Origin: J014 sp964486055
GTDB lineage: Bacteria > Acidobacteriota > Blastocatellia > Pyrinomonadales > Pyrinomonadaceae
Assembly: GCA_964486055.1 (NCBI GenBank)
Contig: CAZALE010000001.1
Location: forward strand, 1-64,000
Direction: 5' to 3'
Length of the DNA: 64,000 nucleotides
The notes under the pieces were generated by a model. The model was not told where the DNA came from, did no database searches, and worked only from the letters and a program-made list of their open reading frames with translations. The position numbers and the translations under genes were made by a program. Below, one piece after another: positions 34,930-43,451 of the stretch (its first letter is position 1; every line of letters starts with the position of its first letter).

Positions 34930-35700
34930 TCAGGACTTTATGACTGATGCGTCAAGTCTTTTTATCTGATCAAAGAGAATCTGTAATCCTTCAAGTGTCA
35001 GATTTTCATTGTGTGCATCGAAGATGTTGAGTTCTTCGCTTATTAATCTTGCCCAGCCGCCAGTTGCTATAACCTTTGGATTTTCTTTCAATTCAGACTT
35101 AATATTCACTAGAATCTTTTCAATCGAACCAACATAGCCGAAGAATATACCGGCTTGAATGCACTCAATCGTTGTATTCCCAAGTAGCTTGGGAGGTTTT
35201 TTGATTTCTACTTTTGGTAATTTAGAGGCTTTTATTGAGAGAGCATCTGATAGAGTGTTAATGCCGGGAATGATTATACCACCAAGAAATTCGTTTTGCG
35301 AGTTCACAACATCTATAGTTGTGGCAGTTCCAAAGTCACATATGATGCAAGGTGTGCCATAAATCCTGCTAGCAGCTACGGCATTTACCAACCTATCAGC
35401 TCCGAGGCTTTCAGGCGGATTATAATTGATCGATATATCTAAAACAATTTTATGATCAATGAAAATTGGTTCTTTTCCAAAAAAATTCGTGAAAAGCGCT
35501 CGAAATGTTGGATCAACCTCTGGCACGACTGAGCATATGATTACATCGGAGAATACAAGGTTTTCTTGTGTTAAGGTTTCATGTAATTCTTCTGGTGTTT
35601 TTCCCTTTAAGGTCGGAATAATCGAACGATTCTTAATCTTGCCATCTTGAAAAGTAGCCAGTTTAGTAGCTGTATTACCTATATCAACTGCTAAAAGCAT
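34930..35700 (-). CDS. coaX: Type III pantothenate kinase CoaX
   Basis: Phosphorylates pantothenate, the first step of coenzyme A synthesis. 256 residues with the ASKHA phosphate loop LAVDIGNTATKLATF, the pantothenate-site GADRLVNAVAA and the phosphate-2 loop CDFGTATTIDVV, then GGIIIPGINTL and VIATGGWARLI. These motifs separate it from CoaA/PanK-I. It is 6 nt downstream of a small gene of unknown function. birA lies further upstream on the same strand; birA and coaX are often neighbours in other bacteria. Confidence 0.95.
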   Translation of the reverse strand: MLLAVDIGNTATKLATFQDGKIKNRSIIPTLKGKTPEELHETLTQENLVFSDVIICSVVPEVDPTFRALFTNFFGKEPIFIDHKIVLDISINYNPPESLGADRLVNAVAASRIYGTPCIICDFGTATTIDVVNSQNEFLGGIIIPGINTLSDALSIKASKLPKVEIKKPPKLLGNTTIECIQAGIFFGYVGSIEKILVNIKSELKENPKVIATGGWARLISEELNIFDAHNENLTLEGLQILFDQIKRLDASVIKS

Positions 35701-35706
35701 ATAAGA

Positions 35707-36012
35707 TTAGCCGTGTAGAGGCAGGCCATCATAAACTATGCGCCATCCATTTTGCTGGCTAGTTTTCAAACTTTTTATGAACCATTCTTCTGCTTTCTCT
35801 GGATCATCGTAGACTTGCATAGCAGGTTTTGGTTCTCTAGGATCGTAACGACAAATAATGCCGCCAATTGCAGCAGTTTTTAAACTAAGAAGCCCTATCA
35901 TGTTTTTCTTCGTTAGTATCGTAGTCCTGATCAAAACTCCACCGGATTTTTCCATTTTTTGAGTTGTTTCAGCCCAATTAGTTCCTTCGTCTTTCATATC
36001 GATCCCTAGCAT
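35707..36012 (-). CDS. Small protein of unknown function between birA and coaX
   Basis: 101 residues, cytoplasmic, no signal peptide. Its fold pattern is beta-rich at the start (GGVLIRTTILTKKNMIGLLSLKTAAIGGIICRYDPREPKP) and ends in a helix and strand (EEWFIKSLKTSQQNGWRIVY); this description spans separate segments. I do not recognise a family. It is 6 nt before coaX, so likely cotranscribed and real. No ribosome site of note. Confidence 0.6.
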   Translation of the reverse strand: MLGIDMKDEGTNWAETTQKMEKSGGVLIRTTILTKKNMIGLLSLKTAAIGGIICRYDPREPKPAMQVYDDPEKAEEWFIKSLKTSQQNGWRIVYDGLPLHG

Positions 36013-36139
36013 CTTCTAATTTACATTCCGTTAATTAAAAATTCAAACCCATGCGTGATTAAAAATCCTTATAGTCCCTGACTCAAATTTTCACAGCGCT
36101 TAGATTTCATATTTAAGTTGGATTTGTTACAGCGTGCAG

Positions 36140-36883
36140 CTAATTTTCCCGTAATTCCTGCACGTCGCCGGTAGAGATCACTCTTATATGCCCCGAATCA
36201 AGCCTTAAAATCAATGCCCCATTTTCCTCAATTCCCTCAGTGACTCCATATAAAATTTCTTCTTCTAGTTTTACTCTGACTCTTTTCCCAAATGCGTAGG
36301 AGGAACGTTTAATCCATTCGGATCGTATTTTTTCGTCACCATTTTGCCCTTTTAGAAGTTCATAAAGTGAATCGATCTGCTCAAGAAGCCTTTTTACTAG
36401 TAAATCCTTATTCGGTCTCATATCTGTCTCAGCTTCTATGGAAGTGGCTATTTCAGAGATCTCTTGCGATATTATTGAGCGGAGCAGGTTTATCCCAATG
36501 CCCACTATTACTGCATTTCCATAATCAGTTTCAATAGCTTCGCTAAGAATACCGCAGATTTTTCTCTGCTTAACATGAATATCGTTTACCCACTTTATGT
36601 CGCACTCCAACGAGTAGAGAGTTTCAAGTGTGTCATGCACTGCAACAGCTGACATGAGCGTAATTAATGGGAAGAACTCAGTTTTAATCGACGGGCGTAG
36701 CAGCAGGCTCAAGTAAAGTCCTGCATCTGGTGGAGATGACCATGATCGACCATATCGACCTCGCCCTTTGGTCTGAGATCTAGCTATGACGCACAAACCC
36801 TCAGGAGCTCCTGATCTGGCTTGTCTTATAACCTCGTCGTTGGTTGATTCAAGTGTTTCAAAGTGTAAGATCGTAAACCGCAT
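36140..36883 (-). CDS. birA: Biotin--[acetyl-CoA-carboxylase] ligase BirA
   Basis: Activates biotin as biotinyl-AMP and attaches it to carboxylase carrier proteins. 247 residues from the ATG at 36883, which overlaps the glnE stop (TGATG). Catalytic core: ESTNDEVIRQARSGAPEGLC, the biotin loop TKGRGRYGRSWSSP, GLYLSLLLRP, KWVNDIHVKQRKICGILSE and IVGIGINL. There is no N-terminal DNA-binding domain, so it is a ligase only and not a biotin-operon repressor. Translational coupling to glnE is clear. Confidence 0.94.
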   Translation of the reverse strand: MRFTILHFETLESTNDEVIRQARSGAPEGLCVIARSQTKGRGRYGRSWSSPPDAGLYLSLLLRPSIKTEFFPLITLMSAVAVHDTLETLYSLECDIKWVNDIHVKQRKICGILSEAIETDYGNAVIVGIGINLLRSIISQEISEIATSIEAETDMRPNKDLLVKRLLEQIDSLYELLKGQNGDEKIRSEWIKRSSYAFGKRVRVKLEEEILYGVTEGIEENGALILRLDSGHIRVISTGDVQELREN

Positions 36884-39531
36884 CAACTTAGAACTTTCTC
36901 GAATGCCTGATTTATCGAAAGACGATGAAATAGGAGATTTTCCTCTAACTCTTGTCTAGAACCTAGCTTTAATCGCTCGATGATTAATTCCATAGCTTGC
37001 GGATTAGATGTAGGTAATACATTAGTTGGGCCGACAATCATGCGAAGAGCATGATCTAAGCGATTCAGAAAGTCGTAGCCTTCATAGAAGGCTTTGTAAC
37101 TCTCAAAGTCTATTGAGCCCATTTTGTAGAGACGTTTAAGGATACCAAGCGTAGACCGATCTTCATCTTCATCGAAAATCGCATCACGCAGCTGGATAAA
37201 TCTGGTAGCAAAATAGACATCTAGCTTGCCTCCTGCACTAAATTTTAAATTGAAAGCCTTTGACTTTCCGCTTTTTTGTTGCTCTAAGAGTCTTCGTATT
37301 TTGTTCGTCTCCTCTTTTAGAATTTTGAAATCGACGGATTTGGCCCGCTCATGAATAATTTCTCTAGCTTTCTGCTCTAAGGATTTGGTCTCGGATCTTA
37401 TGGAGCGAAGCTTTATGTAAGCAAGCCATTCCCATATTGCTGACTTTTCTCGTAGATACTCAAGAAAAGCGTTACTTGATATGTATAGCGCACCGTCTTT
37501 TCCGTAGGGCCTAAGTCTTAAATCGATTCTGTATAGGTTTCCTTCGCGTGTGAAACCGGAGATGACGCGAAGAAACGTTTCACATATCTTTTGATGGTGA
37601 TCTTGGGATTGTTTATCTACTATGAAGATTATGTCTAAGTCAGAGCCATAATCCATTCCCTTTCCACCTAGCTTACCGAGTCCAAAAACATTAAGGGTAG
37701 GGCTTTCCTTTAAATTTTGACTAGCTAGTTTCAGGGCGACACGAATGCTAGCATCAGCCAGTTCAGTTTGCAAGAGTTTAGATTGGGATAAATGTAGTTT
37801 GCCAAAAGTATCGAAAGCCGCAATCTCAAGATACAAAAAGGCCCACATCCTTCGAAGATTAGATAATTTCTCTGCGAATGAGCCCGCTGATCTTAGTGAA
37901 TTCTCCAGAAACTCTGAATAATCTCTTTTCTGAAAAGATTGATTTTCAGTTGGGATTGATTCTATCAGTTCTCTGGAAATTAGCATTTCAGATAGATAAG
38001 GTGATAGGGCGCAGAAGCGTCTTAGTGATTCTATCAAATCTTCGTTTGAGTAGCTTAGTTTTTCGAGTGCGGAGCTGACATGGGCTGGTAGCTCGAATTT
38101 GCGCACAAGTTCGAGTCGGCTGTTATCAGAATAAGAGATATTGCTGGGTGACGGCTTATAATTTTGAGCAAATACCCTATCGAAAATATCTGACACGCTT
38201 TGAGTGTGATGCTTTAGTTGAGTTTCAAATTCGTCGAGGGATCTAAGATTCATGCGTTTAGCTAACTTTTCTCTTTTTGCGATGAGTGATGGAATTGTAT
38301 GAGTTTGAAGTCCTTGCTCCATTTGCAAACGGTGTTCGAGGCGTCGTAAGAAAGAATAAGCATCGGATAAGCATCGCAGCTCATCTGCAGAAATAAGATT
38401 TCTATCAGCTAATCTAGACAATGCTATCAGGGTATGCGGCACTCTCAGCCATAAATCTCTCCCTCCGTAGGCTATTTGTAATGCTTGTACTATGAATTCT
38501 ATGTCCCTGATCCCTCCCTTACTAAGTTTTACATTAAATTCTTTAGTGTTATCATACTCGAGATTTATCTTTTCCTTTGACATGCGCACATTCTCGAGAG
38601 CCTTTTTAATAGATATGCCCTTCGGAAAGATTAAGTCAGCTATCTCGGTGTAAAAATTTCTGAAAAGCTCCGAATTGCCTGCACAGGCTCTCGCCCGAAT
38701 AAGAGCCTGGCGCTCCCACGGCTGAGATGAGAATTTGTAGTAATTTACGGCCTCTGAAAGCGAGATAGCAATGGCCCCGACCTTTCCGTACGGTCTTAAT
38801 CTCAAGTCAATTCTATAGGCTCCACTTTTGGCAATGCCACCTCCGACTATCTTGGTCACGAGTTCGGCAAGTTTTACGAAATATTCTTTATTCGTAACTA
38901 CCCCCTTGGTTCCGGTTCCAGATGTTTTTCCGTCAGCCGAGTAGACGAACATCAAATCAATGTCAGAGGCATAATTGAGCTCTTTTGAGCCTAGTTTACC
39001 GAGCGCTATTACACAAAATTCCGCCCTTTTGTTCTTGCCTTTCAAATCAGTCTCAAGCGGGATACCATAACGATTGTCCATTTCTTGACATGCAAATCTC
39101 AAAGCATATTCAAAGATTGCATCTGCCAGGTCAGAAATCTCTTCAGTAACTTCAGCGATAGTCTTCAGTTCTCTTATATCGTTAAGGTAGATTCTGAGAA
39201 ACTCTCGTTCCTTAAACTTACGTAGCAATTCGCCTATAGGAATATCCAGATTCATCATTGAAAAGCGTGCCAATGATTCCAGAAGTTCCTCTTTATTGCG
39301 GATTTTCTGTTCTCTTTTTTGTTTCGAAAGCCACGAGATGTACTGTGGATTTTGCAGTATGACGCTTCCTAAGAAGGGAGAATATGAAGCCAAAGTTACA
39401 ACATCGGCAAACAGGATTTTATCCTTCGACAGGCGTTGGAGATTAGTTTTCTCTGATATTAAATCAACGAAGCGTTCTGCCTCATCTGGGTCTGGTAGAT
39501 TTTTTTTCACTCTTTCAGGTAATTGAATCAT
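36883..39531 (-). CDS. glnE: Glutamine synthetase adenylyltransferase GlnE
   Basis: Bifunctional enzyme that adenylylates and deadenylylates glutamine synthetase to tune nitrogen assimilation. 882 residues, slightly short of the usual 940 or so. It has two nucleotidyltransferase domains: GSKELNYASDIDLMFVYS (about 180-200, deadenylylating) and GGKGMDYGSDLDIIFIVD (about 620-640, adenylylating), each with a GS..DxD catalytic pattern, plus RLRPYGKVGAIA and RLRPYGKDGALY partners. Its ATG overlaps the regulator stop by 4 nt (ATGA), and its stop overlaps birA. Confidence 0.95.
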   Translation of the reverse strand: MIQLPERVKKNLPDPDEAERFVDLISEKTNLQRLSKDKILFADVVTLASYSPFLGSVILQNPQYISWLSKQKREQKIRNKEELLESLARFSMMNLDIPIGELLRKFKEREFLRIYLNDIRELKTIAEVTEEISDLADAIFEYALRFACQEMDNRYGIPLETDLKGKNKRAEFCVIALGKLGSKELNYASDIDLMFVYSADGKTSGTGTKGVVTNKEYFVKLAELVTKIVGGGIAKSGAYRIDLRLRPYGKVGAIAISLSEAVNYYKFSSQPWERQALIRARACAGNSELFRNFYTEIADLIFPKGISIKKALENVRMSKEKINLEYDNTKEFNVKLSKGGIRDIEFIVQALQIAYGGRDLWLRVPHTLIALSRLADRNLISADELRCLSDAYSFLRRLEHRLQMEQGLQTHTIPSLIAKREKLAKRMNLRSLDEFETQLKHHTQSVSDIFDRVFAQNYKPSPSNISYSDNSRLELVRKFELPAHVSSALEKLSYSNEDLIESLRRFCALSPYLSEMLISRELIESIPTENQSFQKRDYSEFLENSLRSAGSFAEKLSNLRRMWAFLYLEIAAFDTFGKLHLSQSKLLQTELADASIRVALKLASQNLKESPTLNVFGLGKLGGKGMDYGSDLDIIFIVDKQSQDHHQKICETFLRVISGFTREGNLYRIDLRLRPYGKDGALYISSNAFLEYLREKSAIWEWLAYIKLRSIRSETKSLEQKAREIIHERAKSVDFKILKEETNKIRRLLEQQKSGKSKAFNLKFSAGGKLDVYFATRFIQLRDAIFDEDEDRSTLGILKRLYKMGSIDFESYKAFYEGYDFLNRLDHALRMIVGPTNVLPTSNPQAMELIIERLKLGSRQELEENLLFHRLSINQAFEKVLS

Positions 39532-41027
39532 TGACGAAAACGCTTAGGATTTATCCCGTATTTTTTGATCTTATAATTAAAAATCCTCTCTGTAGTTTGC
39601 AAAAGCGCTGCAGCTTTGGAGCAATTTCCAGCGGTTGTTTTCAGTGCATCTTGTATCAAATCTTTTTCCAGGGCTGCAACAGCAGATTGTAGAGAAACTT
39701 GAGTTACGGTCCCAGAAGTCTCTGCCATCTGCAGCGTAGGAGGTAGATGATGTGCATGAATTACTTGTCCATCACAAGCAACGACCGCTCGCTCAATCGC
39801 ATTTTCTAACTCACGGACATTACCAGGATAGTGGTACGCGGTTAACATATCGATAGCTGGTGTTGAGATGCGTTTAATGTGCTTTCCATAAATTTTTTCG
39901 TACTTTTCGAGAAAATGCTCTGCCAGTAAAAGGATATCAGATTTTCTCTCCCTAAGCGGCGGAAGAAAAATAGTAAAAACATTCAAGCGATAGTATAGGT
40001 CCTCACGAAATCTTCCATCTATTATTTCCTTTTCCAAATCTTTGTTAGTCGCGGCAATTAGGCGAACATTTACCTTTATTGTCTCAGTTCCTCCTAAGCG
40101 CTCAAATTCTCTCTCTTGTAAGACCCTCAACAATTTAACTTGTGTTTGTAATGGCAAATCGCCAACTTCATCTAAGAAAAGCGTACCACCATCAGCCAAC
40201 TCGAATCTGCCTTTCTTTTGTTTGTAAGCTCCTGTGAATGCACCTTTTTCATAACCGAATAATTCAGCCTCGATCAGAGTTTCCGGCAAAGCCGCACAAT
40301 TTATTTTGATCAATGGCTTCTTAGCTCTAAGGCTATTGAAATGAATTGCGTTAGCGATCATCTCCTTGCCAGTACCGCTCTCACCTCTCAGCAGCACAGT
40401 CACATTCGTTTTTGCCACCTGAGCTACTTGAGCATAGACCTGCCTCATGGCGTTTGAGTTTCCGATCAGATTCTGAAAATCATATTTTTCCCTCAACTCT
40501 TGCTGCAAATAAGAGGTTTCCTCGTAAAGTTTTTCTTTCTCTCTAGTAATTTCCCACTGGGATTTAATGGCTTGAGAAATTACAGAAGCAATGGCTTGAA
40601 GAAAATCTGAAAACTCTTGCTTGCTGCCAAAGTCAGTAACCTCAACAGATAAAATTCCTACAACTTGGTTATTCAGAATCGATGGGACTGCGAAAAATGA
40701 TGGTTTTGAATCACGGATTGCGTAATCGAAAAAATCTTCAGCTGGCACCCTCTCGAAAAACATCACGTGTGGCTTTTCTAATAGCCCAGACAAGAAACCC
40801 TTGTTAAGCCGACTCTCTAAACGTCTGTATTCATTAAAAGTCAAACCCTCGGTTGCATAGAGCGACAAAATTTCAGATTTTTGCTCTAACAAAGCAATGA
40901 AACTTCGCTCAAATCCTAATGCCTGATGCATTTCTGATAAAGCACGACTCAGCGAGTTCCTAAGCCCATTCGTCTCGGCTATCAACTGACTAAATTTGCA
41001 GATGCATTGAAAAAGGTTTCGCTTCAT
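39528..41027 (-). CDS. Sigma-54-dependent transcriptional activator with GAF sensor (NifA-like)
   Basis: 499 residues: an N-terminal GAF domain (about 20-155), a coiled linker, an AAA+ domain with Walker A GESGTGKE (215-222), the sigma-54 contact loop GAFTGA (262-267) and LFLDEVGDLP, then a Fis-type helix-turn-helix at the C-terminus (CSKAAALLQTTERIFNYKIK). The GAF-AAA-Fis layout is that of NifA, but no nif genes are here. Being coupled to glnE, it likely controls nitrogen metabolism. Its own promoter region carries three similar palindromes and may be autoregulated. The likely start is ATG at 41027; the ribosome site is weak. Confidence 0.9.
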   Translation of the reverse strand: MKRNLFQCICKFSQLIAETNGLRNSLSRALSEMHQALGFERSFIALLEQKSEILSLYATEGLTFNEYRRLESRLNKGFLSGLLEKPHVMFFERVPAEDFFDYAIRDSKPSFFAVPSILNNQVVGILSVEVTDFGSKQEFSDFLQAIASVISQAIKSQWEITREKEKLYEETSYLQQELREKYDFQNLIGNSNAMRQVYAQVAQVAKTNVTVLLRGESGTGKEMIANAIHFNSLRAKKPLIKINCAALPETLIEAELFGYEKGAFTGAYKQKKGRFELADGGTLFLDEVGDLPLQTQVKLLRVLQEREFERLGGTETIKVNVRLIAATNKDLEKEIIDGRFREDLYYRLNVFTIFLPPLRERKSDILLLAEHFLEKYEKIYGKHIKRISTPAIDMLTAYHYPGNVRELENAIERAVVACDGQVIHAHHLPPTLQMAETSGTVTQVSLQSAVAALEKDLIQDALKTTAGNCSKAAALLQTTERIFNYKIKKYGINPKRFRQ

Positions 41028-41058
41028 CTTACTGGAATTATTCCTTCACTGGTTCATT

Positions 41059-41076
41059 TTCTACAAAAATGTAGAA
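41059..41076. promoter_or_regulatory. Palindrome 1: TTCTACA-AAAA-TGTAGAA
   Basis: Perfect 7-bp arms with a 4-nt spacer, over the predicted transcription start of the activator operon. The centre lies 31 bp (three helical turns) from palindrome 2. Confidence 0.6.
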
Positions 41077-41077
41077 T

Positions 41078-41106
41078 TTTATATCGTTACAATACAAAAT
41101 TGTATA
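41078..41106 (-). promoter_or_regulatory. Promoter of the activator-glnE-birA operon
   Basis: On the minus strand TATACA (41101-41106), a 17-nt spacer, and TATAAA (41078-41083). Palindrome 2 overlaps the -35 box and palindrome 1 overlaps the start site, an arrangement typical of repression. No sigma-54 promoter (GG-N10-GC) is evident. Confidence 0.5.
41092..41105. promoter_or_regulatory. Palindrome 2: ATACAA-AA-TTGTAT
   Basis: Perfect 6-bp arms with a 2-nt spacer. It contains the 12-mer TACAAAATTGTA, which is identical in palindrome 3, and it overlaps the -35 box. Confidence 0.6.
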
Positions 41107-41177
41107 ATACGAGAACTTGTTTAAGTTTTCAAAGCCCTCTGTGATTGATATGAGTACAATGGAAAGGCTACGCTAAG

Positions 41178-41189
41178 TACAAAATTGTA
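41178..41189. promoter_or_regulatory. Palindrome 3: TACAA-AA-TTGTA
   Basis: Identical 12-mer to palindrome 2, 85 bp further upstream (about eight helical turns). Confidence 0.55.
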
Positions 41190-41255
41190 GGATTTTGATC
41201 TGAGGATACGAATGTAAATATTGATGTTTTACTGAGTTTATCGAGCACAGGTAGA

Positions 41256-41408
41256 ATGGCATTTTTTTTGCTAAATGAAATGGAGGTTTCGGCAGGTTTG
41301 GCAAAAGCGCAGACAGAAAAAGGAGATGATAGGCTGCCGAAACCAATTTTACTTAGCTGCAAGCCATCTTATCCATTCCTAATTAAAATCAAAATTTCAT
41401 TGATATAA
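41256..41408 (+). CDS. Candidate short ORF or gene remnant
   Basis: A 50-residue frame on the plus strand that stays open upstream of its ATG to a stop at 41196. The reading looks protein-like (MAFFLLNEMEVSAGLAKA, then a charged EKGDDRLPKP and a Lys/Ile-rich end), but I recognise no family, and only AGG lies 5 nt before the ATG. It may be a remnant of a longer gene or chance. Confidence 0.2.
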   Translation: MAFFLLNEMEVSAGLAKAQTEKGDDRLPKPILLSCKPSYPFLIKIKISLI

Positions 41409-41560
41409 TCTGATGTTATCGGGCTAGATAGACAGTTTACTGTTTTAAATAATGTATTTTCGGATTCAATAATTTCTCCTAGTTTTTAAATAAACTGCGA
41501 CTGCTCGGGCTTATTAATTGTATTTTTCGGACTTTTATTCTTCGGATAAAATCACAATTG

Positions 41561-42475
41561 ATGAAGGAAATATTTCGTTTTCAGGTTGAGGATGCTTTTC
41601 ATAGGAAAAGACTGGATGAGTTCATTTTTTCGAAATTTCCTCTGGTAAGTAGGATTTACCTACGTAGGCAGATTCGGGATGGTAAATGTGAGGTTAATGG
41701 TAATGTAGAGAATCGAGGGTATGTGCTTCGTAAGAATGATTTTGTTGAAATAGAGATAGAAATCGACGACACGAAGAATTTTCAGCCTGAGCCTGTAGAT
41801 TTCAGGATATTTTATGAAGAGGAGGATTTCTTAGTAATCGATAAGCCCGCAGGCATGATAGTTCATCCGACGAAAGAAGTACGCAGTGGAACTTTGTTAA
41901 ATGGATTGGCTTATTATTTCGAGTCCAAAGGATGCGGGTTATTAAGAGCTGGATTGGTTCATCGTCTCGATAAAGAAACATCGGGATTAATGGTGATTGC
42001 TAAAAATCCTGAAGCTTTGAGAATTTTGGCTGGCGAATTTCAGCGCAAGCGTGTAGAGAAAAGATACTTCGCATTGGTTGAGGGCAATATAGATGCTGAT
42101 GAAGGCACGATCGAAGCTCCGATCGGGAAATTTAAAGATGTACATTTTTGGGGAGTTAAATCGGATGGTAAGCCATCGAAGACTAATTTTTGGGTTAGAC
42201 AGAGGTTCGATGAGCTGACGCTACTTGAATTGGAGCCTGTGACCGGCCGAACAAACCAATTAAGAGTACACCTTTCTCACATTGGCCATCCGATAGTAGG
42301 GGATGAAAAATATGGTGGTAGGAAATTCTCTAGACTCTGCTTGCATTCTTCTAAATTAGCTTTTTTTCATCCTCGAACTAAGGAAAGAATGCTGTTTGAG
42401 ACGCAAGTGCCCGAAGATTTTAATCTAGGGTCTTTCTCTAAGCAGGAACTCGAATTTTCAAAGCTTTCGGAATAA
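41561..42475 (+). CDS. rluD: RluA-family 23S rRNA pseudouridine synthase (RluD-like)
   Basis: 304 residues. An N-terminal S4 RNA-binding domain (about 16-75: RLDEFIFSKFPLVSRIYLRR) precedes the RluA catalytic domain with AGLVHRLDKETSGLMVIAK, where Asp 137 is the nucleophile, and LEPVTGRTNQLRVHLSHIGH. RluD modifies helix 69 of 23S rRNA; RluC-type specificity cannot be excluded. TAAAAT lies 8 nt upstream of the ATG and no ribosome site is visible. Its 3' end overlaps the convergent lipid kinase gene by 38 bp. Confidence 0.9.
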   Translation: MKEIFRFQVEDAFHRKRLDEFIFSKFPLVSRIYLRRQIRDGKCEVNGNVENRGYVLRKNDFVEIEIEIDDTKNFQPEPVDFRIFYEEEDFLVIDKPAGMIVHPTKEVRSGTLLNGLAYYFESKGCGLLRAGLVHRLDKETSGLMVIAKNPEALRILAGEFQRKRVEKRYFALVEGNIDADEGTIEAPIGKFKDVHFWGVKSDGKPSKTNFWVRQRFDELTLLELEPVTGRTNQLRVHLSHIGHPIVGDEKYGGRKFSRLCLHSSKLAFFHPRTKERMLFETQVPEDFNLGSFSKQELEFSKLSE

Positions 42476-43382
42476 TTTCAAACTCAGCTGGCAAGAAGCC
42501 TATCAACTCACCATCGGCTTCCAATCGGATCTTTTGGCCATTATGAAATGGCTTTGCCTCTATGAACCTGGCTGAAGTAGTCTGAACTTCAGGTAAATCC
42601 AGATGAGTCCCGCGATAGAGTGTATAAGAATTCAATAACACTCTCAAAGCACTGATGTTTCCTATGTTTACAATATCGAAAGCGCCATCATCTAACTTTG
42701 CATTGGGTGCTATTTTCATTCCTCCACCAAAAAATCTTGCGTTGCATATACAGAAATTAAGGCTCGATAGCGCACTCTCACGATATCTGTCTAACTTGAT
42801 TTTTGAATACACATAGTCGAGAGCTATGATTTCTTGTAATGTAGAGAGAGCAAAATTGACTTGACCTCTCATTTCAGAGATTGGCAGCCAGTTAAAATTC
42901 ATGCTTTTAACACGCTTGATGACAGAGGCAGATAAACCGTATGAGGCTACATTCAGAAAATATCGAGTTTCTTTTTTGCCAGAATCGGTTGTGAATAGAA
43001 TTCTACCAACGTCTATAAGCTTTGTACTGCTTTCTCTTAATTGTTTGGCTGCCTGTCTAATCTCCGTTGAGATGTTTAGAGAGCGTCTAAAATCTCCTCC
43101 AGTTCCGGATGGTAATATTCCAAGTTCTACATCTTGCTCAGAAAGCAGAATCCCGTTGGCAACCTCGTTTATGGTGCCGTCACCACCACAGGCTATTATG
43201 AGTCGTTTGCCACGCTTACATGCCTCCAGTGCGAGCTGAATTCCATCTCCTGGTTTTTTGGTAAAGGCTACACGGAAAGCTCCGAAGTGCGCCCTTAAAT
43301 CGGACGCTATCTCTGCCCAGCGCTCTCTTGTAGATCCTGCGGCAGCCTGTGGATTTACGATGACCAGTGGTAGCTCTGACAT
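42438..43382 (-). CDS. Diacylglycerol kinase-family lipid kinase
   Basis: 314 residues of the DAGK catalytic family (DgkB/YegS type): VNPQAAAGSTRERWAEI, the nucleotide motif LIIACGGDGTINEVANG, LGILPSGTGGDFRRSL, and a C-terminal beta domain with FFGGGMKIAPNAKLDDGAFD. It phosphorylates diacylglycerol or a related lipid, and would recycle lipid-synthesis by-products at the inner membrane. The C-terminus overlaps rluD in the opposite orientation. Confidence 0.9.
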   Translation of the reverse strand: MSELPLVIVNPQAAAGSTRERWAEIASDLRAHFGAFRVAFTKKPGDGIQLALEACKRGKRLIIACGGDGTINEVANGILLSEQDVELGILPSGTGGDFRRSLNISTEIRQAAKQLRESSTKLIDVGRILFTTDSGKKETRYFLNVASYGLSASVIKRVKSMNFNWLPISEMRGQVNFALSTLQEIIALDYVYSKIKLDRYRESALSSLNFCICNARFFGGGMKIAPNAKLDDGAFDIVNIGNISALRVLLNSYTLYRGTHLDLPEVQTTSARFIEAKPFHNGQKIRLEADGELIGFLPAEFEIIPKALKIRVPA

Positions 43383-43451
43383 TTAATTTTTAATGAAAGT
43401 TTAACAGAATAGTATGCGAAAGTGTAGTCTTTCAGATGATTATCAATCGGG

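Larger units (their letters stand above)
41028..41560. other. Divergent region between the activator and rluD
   Basis: 533 bp. It contains the activator promoter (41078-41106), three palindromes (41059-41076, 41092-41105, 41178-41189), a 50-codon plus-strand frame of unknown status (41256-41408), and the TAAAAT box of rluD (41547-41552). Confidence 0.6.

Noticed and set aside
39528..41027. True NifA with nitrogen-fixation genes
   Set aside because: Domain order fits NifA but no nif gene is in the window and the nearby palindromes differ from the NifA site.
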